Numbered from the stretch's first letter, positions 9,708 to 18,412 are shown. The stretch is DNA of 39,800 nt from Acetobacteraceae bacterium (GCA_031291725.1 JARLIM010000010.1:1-39800), one strand, 5' to 3'. Notes: generated from the letters alone by a model not told the origin. Made by a program: numbers and translations.

Positions 9708-9940
9708 TGGCAATGCAGGCCGCCGATATCAAAGCCCTCATCCAGGAGGCCCTTCCCGATGCGCAGGTGCACATCGAGGATCTGGCCGGTGATGGCGATC
9801 ACTACGCAGCCAATGTGGTCAGCGAAGCGTTCCGGGGCGTCAGCCGCGTCAAGCAGCACCAGATCGTCTATGCCGCCCTGCGCGGCCGGATGGGTGGCGA
9901 ACTGCACGCCCTCGCCCTGCAAACCTCTGCCCCCGCTTAA
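9707..9940 (+). CDS. bolA: BolA family iron-sulfur maturation/regulatory protein
   Basis: 77 residues; its ATG overlaps the purL stop (TGATG), so it is translationally coupled. The protein matches the short BolA/IbaG type: an N-terminal helix ([15 protein letters not shown]), the [20 protein letters not shown] segment, and [21 protein letters not shown] with the conserved histidine. BolA proteins form [2Fe-2S]-bridged complexes with CGFS glutaredoxins, and the next gene encodes one. The purL-bolA-grxD order recurs in alphaproteobacteria. Which BolA subgroup it belongs to is not settled. Confidence 0.92.
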   Translation: MAMQAADIKALIQEALPDAQVHIEDLAGDGDHYAANVVSEAFRGVSRVKQHQIVYAALRGRMGGELHALALQTSAPA

Positions 9941-9952
9941 GGAGCCTGGACC

Positions 9953-10288
9953 ATGTCCGATATCAACAGCCGCATTCAGTCAGACATCGATACCAACCCG
10001 GTCATGCTCTACATGAAGGGCAATGCGATGTTCCCGCAATGCGGCTTCTCGGCGCGGGTGGTGCAGATTCTCACCCATACCGGCGTGCCGTTCAAAACCG
10101 CCAACGTGCTGGAAGACGCCGAACTGCGTGAAGGCATCAAGACCTTCTCGAACTGGCCGACCATTCCGCAGCTCTACGTGAAGGGCGAGTTCGTCGGCGG
10201 CTGCGACATCGTGACGGAAATGTTCCAGACCGGCGAATTGCAGAAGCTGTTCGCCGATGCGGGCGTGGACGCAAAGGCGCAGGCCTGA
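9953..10288 (+). CDS. grxD: Monothiol glutaredoxin, Grx4/CGFS type
   Basis: 111 residues with an AAGGAG ribosome-binding site. The CGFS active site is at residues 30-33 within FPQCGFSARVV. The conserved lysine (YMKG), WPTIPQLYVKGEFVGGCDI and the C-terminal GELQKLF helix are all standard. It carries and transfers [2Fe-2S] clusters with glutathione and the BolA partner encoded twelve bases upstream. It probably belongs to the purS-purQ-purL-bolA transcript and is followed by a strong hairpin. Confidence 0.96.
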   Translation: MSDINSRIQSDIDTNPVMLYMKGNAMFPQCGFSARVVQILTHTGVPFKTANVLEDAELREGIKTFSNWPTIPQLYVKGEFVGGCDIVTEMFQTGELQKLFADAGVDAKAQA

Positions 10289-10295
10289 CCATCTC

Positions 10296-10328
10296 CCGTC
10301 ATTGCGGCATGGTGTGCCGCAATGACGG
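10296..10328. terminator. Perfect 14-bp palindrome between convergent grxD and the oxidase gene
   Basis: CCGTCATTGCGGCA, a five-base loop, then TGCCGCAATGACGG. It lies eight bases after the grxD stop and before the convergent gene ending at 10366, so it can act as a bidirectional terminator. There is no U-tract. The CGTCATTGCG core is shared with the longer palindromic repeats elsewhere in the window, so it may be a short member of that family. Confidence 0.7.
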
Positions 10329-10365
10329 ATTGGTGGGGCATGTTTCAGCCTTTCATCACAACGCT

Positions 10366-11451
10366 TTAATCCCTTGGCAGTTCCAGATGCGGGAACGCGC
10401 TGAGCACGCTTGGCGGCGTCACCTCCTCAACCCGGCGCAGATAGCTGGCATTCAGCCCGGCAAAGCCGGTCAGGCCGAGCAGCCCCAGCGTCTCGATGAT
10501 CTCGATCTCCAACAGCTCGATCACCCGCGCGATGCCCTCGGCACCGGCGGCGGCGTAGCCATAGCAATATAGCCGCCCGATGCCGACCAGATCGGCCCCC
10601 AACGCCACGGCCTTGACCACATCGCTGCCCCGGCAGATGCCGCCATCCATCCACACCTTGGCCCGGCCCGCCACGGCCTCCACCACCTCGGGCAGCACCT
10701 CCAGCGATCCCGCCCCATGATCCAACTGACGGCCGCCATGGTTGGAGACGTAGACAACATCGATGCCGCGCTCACAGGCCATCCGCGCATCCTCGGCGGT
10801 GGCGATGCCCTTGAGGATCAGTTGCAGATCGGGATACAGGCGCCGCACGCGCTCGATATCCTTCCACGCCAGGGATGCCTGAAAATTCATGCCGGTGTTG
10901 GCCGCACGCCACGGCTTGGTGAAGCGATTGGCGATGTCGCGCTCGCGGCGGCTGTAATGCGCGCTGTCGACCGTGATGCAGAACGCATCATAGCCCGCCG
11001 CCACGGCGCGGGTGATATGGTCGTCCACGAAGTCATCGTCGCCGCGCACATAAAGCTGGAACACTTTCGGCCCGGTGGCGGCAGCGCCGATCTGCTCGAT
11101 GGTCTGATCGGTGACGGAGCTGACGATGAACGGGATGTTCGCCATCCCGGCCCCCTTGGCCACCGTCACACCGCCGCCGCGCCCGAGTTGGTCCAGCCCG
11201 CCCACCGGGGCGATGGTCACCGGAATGCGGATGCGCTTGCCGAAGAAATCAACCGAGGCGTCCACATTCTCCACATCCACCAGCACACGCGGACGGAAGC
11301 CCACGCGGTCCAGCGCCAAACGGTTGCGCTTGGCGGTGGTCTCGGTGCCGGTGGCGCCGACGACATAGTTCCACAGATTGGTGGACAAATTCAGCCGACC
11401 GGCGCGGACGATCTCGTGCAGCGTGTAAAAGCGATCGCGAACCTCTTGCAT
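10366..11451 (-). CDS. FMN-dependent alpha-hydroxy-acid oxidase/dehydrogenase
   Basis: 361 residues of the glycolate oxidase, lactate dehydrogenase and mandelate dehydrogenase family. These enzymes oxidise an alpha-hydroxy acid to the keto acid with bound FMN. The active-site residues are present: Tyr134 (FQLYV), Asp162 (TVDS), Lys214 (LILKG), His238 and Arg241 (SNHGGRQLD). The FMN phosphate loop DGGICRGSDVVKA and GADLVGIGR follow. It starts 60 bases after the permease gene on the same strand, so it is probably the last gene of the transporter operon. Lactate, glycolate, mandelate or another hydroxy acid are all possible substrates; the sequence does not decide. Confidence 0.9.
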   Translation of the reverse strand: MQEVRDRFYTLHEIVRAGRLNLSTNLWNYVVGATGTETTAKRNRLALDRVGFRPRVLVDVENVDASVDFFGKRIRIPVTIAPVGGLDQLGRGGGVTVAKGAGMANIPFIVSSVTDQTIEQIGAAATGPKVFQLYVRGDDDFVDDHITRAVAAGYDAFCITVDSAHYSRRERDIANRFTKPWRAANTGMNFQASLAWKDIERVRRLYPDLQLILKGIATAEDARMACERGIDVVYVSNHGGRQLDHGAGSLEVLPEVVEAVAGRAKVWMDGGICRGSDVVKAVALGADLVGIGRLYCYGYAAAGAEGIARVIELLEIEIIETLGLLGLTGFAGLNASYLRRVEEVTPPSVLSAFPHLELPRD

Positions 11452-11511
11452 GGCCTATCCCCCGTTTTGACGGAGTGTGCCCAAGGCGGAGGCGGGCCGG
11501 AAGGGTGCGGG

Positions 11512-12588
11512 CTATTCGTCCGGCTCAGTCCAGCCGCGCATTCGCCCCACGAGGCCGGTGGGAAAGAAATACACGATCAAAACAAACAGCACGCCGAGCC
11601 ACAGCAGCCAGCGATCCGGGTTGAACAGATGCGGCAGCAGCGGCACGCCATCCGTCCATTCCGCCAAGGCCGCCATGCCGGGTTGCAGATAATATTGCGC
11701 CAATACGATCACAATCGCCCCAAGCAACGGGCCATACAACGTGCCCATGCCACCCACGACGGTCATCAGCAGGATGGAATCGACCATGATCTCGAAGGAC
11801 AACGAGGCGGAGGGGCCGTTGTAGCGCAGCACCAATGCCAGCAGCGCGCCCGCACAGGTCGCCATCAGCGCGCCGATGGTGCCCGCCAGCGTGCGATGCA
11901 GCACCACTGAGAAGCCCAATGCCTGGGCGCGGAATTCGTTCTCGCGGATCGCCTGCAACACCCGCCCGAACGGAGAGTTCACGATGCGCAGCATCAGCAG
12001 GAACAACGCGGTGGCCGCTGTGAAGACCAGATAATACGTCACAATCCGCCCATCGATCCGCACCCCCAGCACCGGCGCTGCAAACGGGCGGTAGGAGACG
12101 GCGAGCAGATGCGGCAGCGAGAAGGTCAGCCCGTCCTCACCGCCGGTGATGTCGCGCAGCTGGGTGGCGACGATCAGCGCGAAGGAGGCGAGTGCGAGCG
12201 TCATCATGGAGAAATACAGCGCGCGCAGACGCAAGCTGATAAAGCCAATCGCCACCGCCAGCACCGCCGAGACAACCAACGCTCCGCCAAGCCCGATGAA
12301 GATCGCGCCCCATCCCACCGGCAAATTGCTCAACGCGATCGCCACGCCATAGGCACCGATGCCGAAGAACATCGCATGGGCGAAGGAGACGATGCCGGTA
12401 TAGCCCAGCACGATGTCGTAACTCGCCGCCAGCACGATGAAGATGCAAATCCGCGACGCCACACCGAGCGCCTTGGTGCCGGGGAACAGGAACGGGGCGA
12501 AGGCCAGCGCCAGGAAGGCTGCCATCAGCAACGCGCCCAACAGGCGGCTGCGCGGGCGGTCGCCGGAGAGGATGGTGTCGATGATCAT
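11512..12588 (-). CDS. Branched-chain amino-acid-type ABC transporter permease (LivM family)
   Basis: 358 residues from the ATG at 12588; the start overlaps the stop of the upstream permease gene by four bases. This is an integral inner-membrane protein with about eight to ten hydrophobic segments. It contains the LivM signature region GYTGIVSFAHAMFFGIGAYG near residue 60 and the C-terminal TVVGGMGTLYGPLLGAI loop that contacts the ATPases. It pairs with the LivH-like permease to form the channel. HAAT-family transporters carry amino acids, amides, urea or aromatic acids; the substrate is not evident. Confidence 0.93.
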   Translation of the reverse strand: MIIDTILSGDRPRSRLLGALLMAAFLALAFAPFLFPGTKALGVASRICIFIVLAASYDIVLGYTGIVSFAHAMFFGIGAYGVAIALSNLPVGWGAIFIGLGGALVVSAVLAVAIGFISLRLRALYFSMMTLALASFALIVATQLRDITGGEDGLTFSLPHLLAVSYRPFAAPVLGVRIDGRIVTYYLVFTAATALFLLMLRIVNSPFGRVLQAIRENEFRAQALGFSVVLHRTLAGTIGALMATCAGALLALVLRYNGPSASLSFEIMVDSILLMTVVGGMGTLYGPLLGAIVIVLAQYYLQPGMAALAEWTDGVPLLPHLFNPDRWLLWLGVLFVLIVYFFPTGLVGRMRGWTEPDE

Positions 12589-13562
12589 GATTTCACCAAC
12601 GGAAACAGCCCACGCGGTCGCCAGAGCAGAATGCCGACCATCAGCAGAATGTTGGAACCGAGTGCGAGTTTCGGCAGCAGGAAGCCGGTGTAATTCGTCA
12701 CCAACCCCACCAGGATCGCCGCGATGAACGCGCCGCCCACCGAGCCCATGCCGCCCATGATCAGGATGATGAACACCAAAATCATCATCTCCGGCCCAAT
12801 CGCGGGCGTCACCAACCCCTGATAGATGCCCCACAACGCGCCGCCAACCCCGGCCAGCGCACATCCGGCGATGAACACGCCGACGAACAGCCGCTTCACC
12901 CGAAAGCCCAGGCTTTCGACCATCTCGATATTCTCAACCCCCGCCCGCACCATCAGCCCCAGCCGGGTGCGCGCCAGGATGAGATAGAGGCCGCCATAGA
13001 CCGCAAGGCCAAGACCCACCGCGACGAGGCGGTAGATCTCGATGGCAGCGCCGAGAATTTCCACCGAGCCTTGCAGCGCCAACGGTTTGGCCACCGGAAT
13101 CGGGTTCGCGCCCCAGACGGCGACCAGCAATTCCTGTGCGACGATCAGGCCGCCGACGGTGATCAGTATCTGCCGCAGATGCGAGCCATAAACGCGGCGG
13201 ATGATCACCACCTCGAACACCCAACCGGCCAGACCGGTCACCACAATCGCCACCGCAATCGCCGCCGCCAACACGGAGAGCGACGCAGGCCAGGAGCCGG
13301 ACGCCGCCAGTTCGGGCATCCGCGCCACCACATCGGTTGCCACATAGGCCCCGAGCGAGACGAAGGCGCCATGGGCGAAGGTGATCACGTCCATCAGGCC
13401 GAAAATCAGCGTCAGCCCCGAGGCCATCAGGAACAGCATCATCCCCATCGCCACACCCGCCACGCTGAGGGTGAGCCATGTGGTGAAATTCATCGCCAGC
13501 AGACCCGCCAGCAGCAGCAGCGGCAGGACGAGGCGCGGGGGCCAGTCGATGGCGGATTTCAT
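12585..13562 (-). CDS. Branched-chain amino-acid-type ABC transporter permease (LivH family)
   Basis: 325 residues, membrane protein with about eight hydrophobic segments. It has the LivH pattern SGLTLIFGLMDVITFAHGAF near residue 50 and the EAA-like loop IMGGMGSVGGAFIAA near 275. It is translationally coupled to the LivM-like gene by an ATGA overlap and lies 44 bases after the LivF-like ATPase gene, all on the minus strand. It forms the transmembrane pore with the LivM-like protein. Confidence 0.93.
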   Translation of the reverse strand: MKSAIDWPPRLVLPLLLLAGLLAMNFTTWLTLSVAGVAMGMMLFLMASGLTLIFGLMDVITFAHGAFVSLGAYVATDVVARMPELAASGSWPASLSVLAAAIAVAIVVTGLAGWVFEVVIIRRVYGSHLRQILITVGGLIVAQELLVAVWGANPIPVAKPLALQGSVEILGAAIEIYRLVAVGLGLAVYGGLYLILARTRLGLMVRAGVENIEMVESLGFRVKRLFVGVFIAGCALAGVGGALWGIYQGLVTPAIGPEMMILVFIILIMGGMGSVGGAFIAAILVGLVTNYTGFLLPKLALGSNILLMVGILLWRPRGLFPLVKS

Positions 13563-13606
13563 ACCACGTCCCCCTCACCCGACATTGGGCGTATGACTTT
13601 GAATAT

Positions 13607-14332
13607 TCATTGGTGGCTATCCAGCGAAAGCCCCAGCAGGCGGGTCTGCAGGGACTCATCCCCGGCCAAATCGGCCATCGATCCGGCATGGATCACCCGG
13701 CCATTATCCATCACCGCCACATCGTCGCCCACCGAGCGCGCCATGTGGAAATTCTGTTCGACCAGCAGGATCGTCGTCCCGCGCGCCTTCTGTTCCAGAA
13801 TGCAGGCAATCAGATCGTCGATCACCGAGGGAGCGAGACCCTTGGTCGGCTCGTCGATGATCATCAGCCGCCGCTCCTCCACGATGGCGCGCGCCACGGC
13901 CAGCATCTGTTTCTGCCCGCCGGACATCAGCCCGGCACGGTCATGCCATTTGGTTTTCAGGATCGGGAAGAAGCGGAACACATCTTCCAGCCGCGCCTCA
14001 TCGAAGCGCGACGTGGTGGCGGCGAGGCGCATGTTTTCGGCAACGGTGAGCTGCGAGAAAATCCCCATCGTCTCCGGCACATAGGCAATGCCGCGCCGGG
14101 CGATATCCGGCGTCTCGCTGCCAGCGATCTCCGCGCCGTCGAAGCGGACGGAGCCGGCGCGCGGCTTCCACAGCCCCATGATGCTGCGCAGCGTGGTGGT
14201 TTTGCCGGCGCCGTTGCGGCCAAGCAGCATCGTCACCCGCCCCCGGCGCACGGTCAGATCCACACCATGCAGAATGTGATAGGCGCCGATATTCGTCACC
14301 ACGCCCGCAAGGTTCAGCAACGCGTCATCCAT
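13607..14332 (-). CDS. HAAT-family ABC transporter ATP-binding protein (LivF type)
   Basis: 241 residues from the ATG at 14332, the start that gives the normal LivF N-terminus; a longer frame runs back into the LivG-like gene. ATPase landmarks are Walker A GRNGAGKTT near residue 34, signature LMSGGQKQM near 133, Walker B LMIIDEPTKGL near 154 and the H-loop region LLVEQN near 190. It overlaps the LivG-like gene by eight bases. It provides one of the two nucleotide-binding domains energising uptake. Confidence 0.93.
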   Translation of the reverse strand: MDDALLNLAGVVTNIGAYHILHGVDLTVRRGRVTMLLGRNGAGKTTTLRSIMGLWKPRAGSVRFDGAEIAGSETPDIARRGIAYVPETMGIFSQLTVAENMRLAATTSRFDEARLEDVFRFFPILKTKWHDRAGLMSGGQKQMLAVARAIVEERRLMIIDEPTKGLAPSVIDDLIACILEQKARGTTILLVEQNFHMARSVGDDVAVMDNGRVIHAGSMADLAGDESLQTRLLGLSLDSHQ

Positions 14333-15092
14333 GCGCTGCCTCCTTCCGGCGAATACCGAGATAGGCTTCCTGCACCACCGGCAACGCCACCACCTCGGCG
14401 GGTTTGCCATCGGCGACCAACGTGCCGTTGACCAGCACAACGATGCGATCCGCCAGACGGCGCACCACGTCCATCTTGTGTTCGACAAGCAGGATTGTCT
14501 TGGATGTGTCCTGCTTGATCGCCTCGATCAGATCGAGCAGCACCGGCACCTCATCCACGCTCATCCCGGCGGTGGGTTCGTCGAACATGAACACATCGGG
14601 TTCGAGGGCCAGCATCAACGCCACTTCCAACTTGCGCTGATCGCCATGCGACAGCACCGAGGCGCGGGTGCGGGCGCGATGGCCGAGAGAGACGCGGTCG
14701 AGATAGCCATGTGCGGCGTCCAGCAACTCCCGATGTCGCGCGGCCATGCTGAACAGATCGACACGCGGATGCAGCCGCGCCTGCACCGCAAGGCGGACGT
14801 TTTCCAGCACGGTCAGATTGGGGAACAGATTGGTCAGCTGAAACGCCCGCCCCAGGCCGCGCCGTGTGCGCAGATGCGGGCCGAGGGCGGTGATGTCCTC
14901 GCCCTTGAAGATCACCTGCCCGTCACTGGCCGGAAGCTGGCCGGAGACGAGGTTGAAGAAAGTGGTCTTGCCCGCCCCGTTGGGGCCGACAATCGCCGTC
15001 AGCGTGCCCGCCTCGAATGCGCAGCTGACGGCATTGACGGCGACATGTCCGCCGAAGCGGATGGTGAGCGCGCGGGTTTCGAGGATGGGCAT
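14325..15092 (-). CDS. HAAT-family ABC transporter ATP-binding protein (LivG type)
   Basis: 255 residues from the ATG at 15092, which has a GAGGA ribosome-binding site; a frame extension to 15134 enters a palindromic repeat. Walker A GPNGAGKTT is near residue 36, the LivG-type variant signature LSHGDQRKLE is near 148, and Walker B VFMFDEPTAGM near 169. It is the partner of the LivF-like ATPase. Between it and the binding-protein gene lies a 95-bp palindromic repeat, which could lower expression of the membrane components relative to the binding protein. Confidence 0.93.
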   Translation of the reverse strand: MPILETRALTIRFGGHVAVNAVSCAFEAGTLTAIVGPNGAGKTTFFNLVSGQLPASDGQVIFKGEDITALGPHLRTRRGLGRAFQLTNLFPNLTVLENVRLAVQARLHPRVDLFSMAARHRELLDAAHGYLDRVSLGHRARTRASVLSHGDQRKLEVALMLALEPDVFMFDEPTAGMSVDEVPVLLDLIEAIKQDTSKTILLVEHKMDVVRRLADRIVVLVNGTLVADGKPAEVVALPVVQEAYLGIRRKEAAHG

Positions 15093-15103
15093 CTTGAGAT
15101 CCT

Positions 15104-15198
15104 CATCATTGCGAGAAGCGCAGCGCCGATGCAATCCATCGCAACACAGCCAAGGTCTCGATGGATTGCTTCGTCACCTTCGGTTCCTCGCAATGACG
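15104..15198. repeat. Palindromic intergenic repeat, copy 1
   Basis: It starts TCATTGCGAG and ends CTCGCAATGACG. Inside, GCAATCCATCG is answered by CGATGGATTGC. The architecture (outer and inner inverted repeats) is shared with copies at 18453-18550, 22310-22413 and 27574-27655. It lies between the binding-protein and LivG-like genes of one operon. Confidence 0.85.
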
Positions 15199-15211
15199 TG
15201 TGGTTGCGCGC

Positions 15212-16405
15212 CTACCGCTTGTTCATCACCGGCACATCCATCTCCGACGGCAGGATTTCCTTGGTCAGTTCCGGAATCGCCCAGCTCACCGCCGGATCAA
15301 CCTTGATCTTGAAGCCGTACATCGACTGCATCGCCTGATGGTCCGACGGACGGAAGGTCATCGTGCCTTTGGGCGTATCGAAGCTCATGCCTTCCATCGC
15401 CTTGATCAGCGTCTCGCTGTCGGTCTTGCCGCCGGTCTTGGTCAACGCGGCCACCACGGCACCCGCCGAGGAGAAGCCACCGGCGGTGAAAAAATCGGGC
15501 GGGGCGTTGAAGCGCTTGGTGTGCTCGGCCACCAGCCAGCTATTGGCCGGGTTTTTCGGGATGTCGTAGTAATAATACGTCGCCCCCTCCATGCCGGGGA
15601 ACGCCTTATAGGCCGCCATCGCAGGCAGGATGTTGCCGCCTGACGCCACTTCCACCTGATGCGTCTCGGGGGCGAGCGACTTCAGGGCTGCCAGCGGGTT
15701 GCCACCGGCCCAGATCACGAAGAGGATCTTGCGCCCCTTCTCCTTGTCCATCGCGTCGAAAATCCGCTGAGCGGCGGCGGTGAAGTCGGTGGTGGTGGGC
15801 GGTGCGTATTCCTCATGCACCAGCTTCGCCCCGGTGCCGTCCAGCGCGCGGCGGAAAGCGGCCACGCCATCACGGCCGAAGGCGTAATCCTGGGCGAGGG
15901 TTGCAATCACCACGCCCGGCTTGCCGATGGCCTTCGCGTTGGCGATCGCGTCCTGCGAGGAGTTGCGGCCGGTGCGGAAGATATAGCGGTTCCATTTATC
16001 GCCGGTGATCGCGTCCGCCACGGCGGGCTCGATGATGAAGACCTTCTTGAACTCCTCCGCCACCGGCAGCATCGCCAGCGCCACGGCGGAGTTGGTGCCG
16101 CCCACGGCGATGTCGGCATCCTGATCGCCAAACGCCTCGGAGAGCACGTTGCGGCCCACATCCGGCTTGTTCTGGCTGTCTTTCTCAAGAACGGTGATCT
16201 TGCGACCCGCCACTTCCATCGTGCCCTTGGTGTAATATTCCAGGCCGAGCTTGAAGCCGGTGATGGTCTGCTTGGCATAGGCCTCCAGCGGCCCAGTGGA
16301 ATCGGCAATCAGCGCCACCTTCACCGGGTCTGCGGCGTGGGCGGGCGCGATGAAACCAAGACCGGCGATCAGACCAGCGGCGAGTACTCTTTTCGCGGCA
16401 TTCAT
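15212..16405 (-). CDS. HAAT-family ABC transporter substrate-binding protein
   Basis: 397 residues. A Sec signal peptide (MNAAKRVLAAGLIAGLGFIA, with cleavage after PAHA at about residue 24) directs it to the periplasm. The mature part starts DPVKVALIADSTGPLEAYAK, typical of the Leu/Ile/Val-binding fold used by HAAT transporters. A GGAG ribosome-binding site precedes the ATG. It is the first gene of the transporter operon and is divergent from the BoxR-like regulator. Substrate classes for this fold include branched-chain amino acids, amides, urea and aromatic acids. The neighbouring regulator makes an aromatic acid worth testing, but the sequence alone does not show it. Confidence 0.92.
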   Translation of the reverse strand: MNAAKRVLAAGLIAGLGFIAPAHAADPVKVALIADSTGPLEAYAKQTITGFKLGLEYYTKGTMEVAGRKITVLEKDSQNKPDVGRNVLSEAFGDQDADIAVGGTNSAVALAMLPVAEEFKKVFIIEPAVADAITGDKWNRYIFRTGRNSSQDAIANAKAIGKPGVVIATLAQDYAFGRDGVAAFRRALDGTGAKLVHEEYAPPTTTDFTAAAQRIFDAMDKEKGRKILFVIWAGGNPLAALKSLAPETHQVEVASGGNILPAMAAYKAFPGMEGATYYYYDIPKNPANSWLVAEHTKRFNAPPDFFTAGGFSSAGAVVAALTKTGGKTDSETLIKAMEGMSFDTPKGTMTFRPSDHQAMQSMYGFKIKVDPAVSWAIPELTKEILPSEMDVPVMNKR

Positions 16406-16507
16406 TGGCGTTCTCCACGATGCTCAATTTTTTGTCAGGCGATGCTGCTACGTCACCTCACAGGGCGCAAGGCATCGTTTTGTGGCAACCGCCCCAGAGA
16501 TGAGAAA

Positions 16508-16519
16508 TGCAAAAATGCA
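16508..16519. promoter_or_regulatory. Candidate operator: two TGCA half-sites
   Basis: In the 151-bp divergent region between the binding-protein gene and the BoxR-like gene, TGCA-AAAA-TGCA is followed by an AT-rich TTATAT. BzdR/BoxR-type regulators are reported to bind TGCA-containing operators, so this is a reasonable site for autoregulation and for control of the divergent transporter operon. The spacing rule for this protein is unknown. Confidence 0.4.
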
Positions 16520-16556
16520 TTATATCTCACTCTGCCGGAGTGGATATGATGCGCGC

Positions 16557-17480
16557 ATGAAGACCATCGATTCGACGATGCCGGAACGGGCACATAGCAG
16601 GCCGGAGGATGCCACGCTGCTGCACGCCATCGGCCTGCGCCTGCGCACGCTGCGCGCGCGGCGCGGGGTGACGCGGCGGGATCTGTCGGTGAAAAGCGAG
16701 GTTTCCGAACGCTATCTGGCCCAACTGGAAAGCGGCAGCGGCAATATCTCGGTGCTTCTGCTGCAACGTGTGGCCGATGCGCTGGGCATCAGCGCCGCCG
16801 AATTGGTGGCCGAGCCGGTGGAGCGCTCGGTGGAGCGGATGAAGCTCGATCAATTCATCGCCACCCTGCCCGAAGCCCGGCTGCCGGAAGTGCGCGATAT
16901 TCTGCAGGCCCGCTTCGGCAACCCCTCCGCCTTCTCGCGTGCCGAACGCATTGCGCTGATCGGGCTGCGCGGAGCCGGCAAATCCACCCTGGGCCGCATG
17001 CTCGCCCAACGCCTGGGCATCGGCTTTGTCGAGCTGGATCGGGAGGTGGAGCGCGAGGGGCGGATGGAACTGTCCGATATTTTCGCCGTGCACGGCCAGG
17101 AAGGCTTCCGCCGCCTGGAACGCGCCGCGCTGCAACGGCTGGTGCGCGAGGGCACCCCCTCGGTGATCGCCACCGGCGGCGGCATCGTGGCCGATGCCGA
17201 CACGTTCGGCTTCCTGCTCGACAGCTGCACCACGGTGTGGCTGCGCGCCAGCCCGGAGGAGCATATGCGCCGCGTGCAGGAACAGGGCGATTTGCGGCCG
17301 ATGCGCGACAACCGCCGCGCGATGGACGATCTGCGCGCCATCCTCGCCAGCCGGGAATCGCTCTATGCGCGGGCGGATTTCACCGTCGATACCAGCGGAC
17401 GCAGCGTCGACGAGAGCCTGACCGCGCTCGTCGGCTGTGTCGCGGCGGACGAGACGGCGGCATCGGTGTTCGCACGCTGA
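16557..17480 (+). CDS. boxR: BoxR/BzdR-like transcriptional regulator (HTH fused to shikimate-kinase-like domain)
   Basis: 307 residues. Residues about 20-85 are an XRE-type helix-turn-helix (LRLRTLRARRGVTRRDLS, then SERYLAQLESGSGNISV). A linker follows, and from about 130 there is a shikimate-kinase-like domain with Walker A GLRGAGKST at 136-144 and the GGG motif (IATGGGIV). This fusion is the hallmark of BzdR/BoxR regulators. They repress benzoate-degradation genes and are relieved when benzoyl-CoA binds the kinase-like domain. No box or bzd catabolic gene lies in the window. The gene is divergent from the transporter operon and its stop is seven bases from the convergent nifQ stop. The start is the first ATG giving a normal N-terminus; its ribosome-binding site is weak. 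Confidence 0.83.
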   Translation: MKTIDSTMPERAHSRPEDATLLHAIGLRLRTLRARRGVTRRDLSVKSEVSERYLAQLESGSGNISVLLLQRVADALGISAAELVAEPVERSVERMKLDQFIATLPEARLPEVRDILQARFGNPSAFSRAERIALIGLRGAGKSTLGRMLAQRLGIGFVELDREVEREGRMELSDIFAVHGQEGFRRLERAALQRLVREGTPSVIATGGGIVADADTFGFLLDSCTTVWLRASPEEHMRRVQEQGDLRPMRDNRRAMDDLRAILASRESLYARADFTVDTSGRSVDESLTALVGCVAADETAASVFAR

Positions 17481-17487
17481 TTGGGCA

Positions 17488-18111
17488 TCAGTGAAGGCGG
17501 GTTTCCACCGCACGCTTGGACCGCGCCAACAGGCTCTCGCCGCTCTCATCGCCGAAGCAGACAGCAAAATCATCGCAATCCGAGCACACCGGCACCGAGC
17601 ACAGCCGATAGCCCTCATCGCGGCAAATGGCGCGATAGAGGAATTTCTTCCACTTCATATCCTGGCTGTTGCGGCTGGCCAGCGGTTCAAAATGCCGCGC
17701 CATCAGCCAGGATAATTCGCGACGATTGCGCAGCCCCAGATCCTGCCACAGATGATTTGGCCGCATCGACCGCCGCGCGATCATCTGGGCGAGGCGGTTC
17801 TGCAGATCCGAGCCGTCCGTGGCATGGCGCCAGAGCAGATCGCGCAAACAGGCCTCGTCCTCCGGCACATTTGCCAGCGCGTCTTCTGCCAGACGATCGA
17901 ACATCGTGGCAGCATGCGGGAATGTCTCACGTATCAGCGAGGCCAGACTTCCGCCGCTCAGCCCCACGGCCTCGACAATCGGCTTCTTCTCCGCCTGCGC
18001 TTCAGCCAGCCCCAGCGAGACAATGGCGGCGACGATATGTGCATCGAACCCGTCGCAACTGCCATTGGCAGCGCCGCCGGTGAGCCATCGATAGATGTCC
18101 TGCGCGGTCAT
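17488..18111 (-). CDS. nifQ: Nitrogen fixation protein NifQ
   Basis: 207 residues from the ATG at 18111, which has an AGGAG ribosome-binding site; the frame extends further upstream into fdxB but without support. NifQ carries an Fe-S/molybdenum centre and donates molybdenum to NifEN for FeMo-co assembly. The defining C-x4-C-x2-C-x5-C motif is present near the C-terminus (Cys171, 176, 179, 185, in CSVPVCSDCDDFAVC). It is the last gene of the nifHDK-ENX operon and starts ten bases after fdxB. Confidence 0.92.
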   Translation of the reverse strand: MTAQDIYRWLTGGAANGSCDGFDAHIVAAIVSLGLAEAQAEKKPIVEAVGLSGGSLASLIRETFPHAATMFDRLAEDALANVPEDEACLRDLLWRHATDGSDLQNRLAQMIARRSMRPNHLWQDLGLRNRRELSWLMARHFEPLASRNSQDMKWKKFLYRAICRDEGYRLCSVPVCSDCDDFAVCFGDESGESLLARSKRAVETRLH

Positions 18112-18121
18112 CGGTGTTCTC

Positions 18122-18412
18122 CTAATGCGTCTGTCCGTGCGTCTGGCAATTGGTGGGGCAGACGCGGGCACAGGCACCGCAGCCGATGCAGGCACCGGCA
18201 TCGTCCAACCGCATCACCTTGCGTTCGATGTCCGCGCCGTCATCGTCGGCATCGACGAATTCGCCTTCATCGGTCATGCCCTTGAGCGTCATCACGCCCC
18301 GGCCGCAGACTTTGTAGCAACGGCCGCAGCCGATGCAGACCGTCTCATCGATCGCCAGCAGATAGGCGGGCGTCCAGGCGCGACCATCGCGGGTGTGGGA
18401 GATTTCGGACAT
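18122..18412 (-). CDS. fdxB: Ferredoxin III, nif-specific (FdxB)
   Basis: 96 residues with two 4Fe-4S motifs: CIGCGRCYKVC at about 26-36 and CIGCGACARVC at about 75-85. They are separated by the acidic insert DEGEFVDADDDGADIE that is typical of the nif-specific ferredoxin III group. It is probably an electron carrier for nitrogenase or cofactor assembly. It has a strong AAGGAGG ribosome-binding site and is followed closely by nifQ. Confidence 0.93.
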   Translation of the reverse strand: MSEISHTRDGRAWTPAYLLAIDETVCIGCGRCYKVCGRGVMTLKGMTDEGEFVDADDDGADIERKVMRLDDAGACIGCGACARVCPTNCQTHGQTH

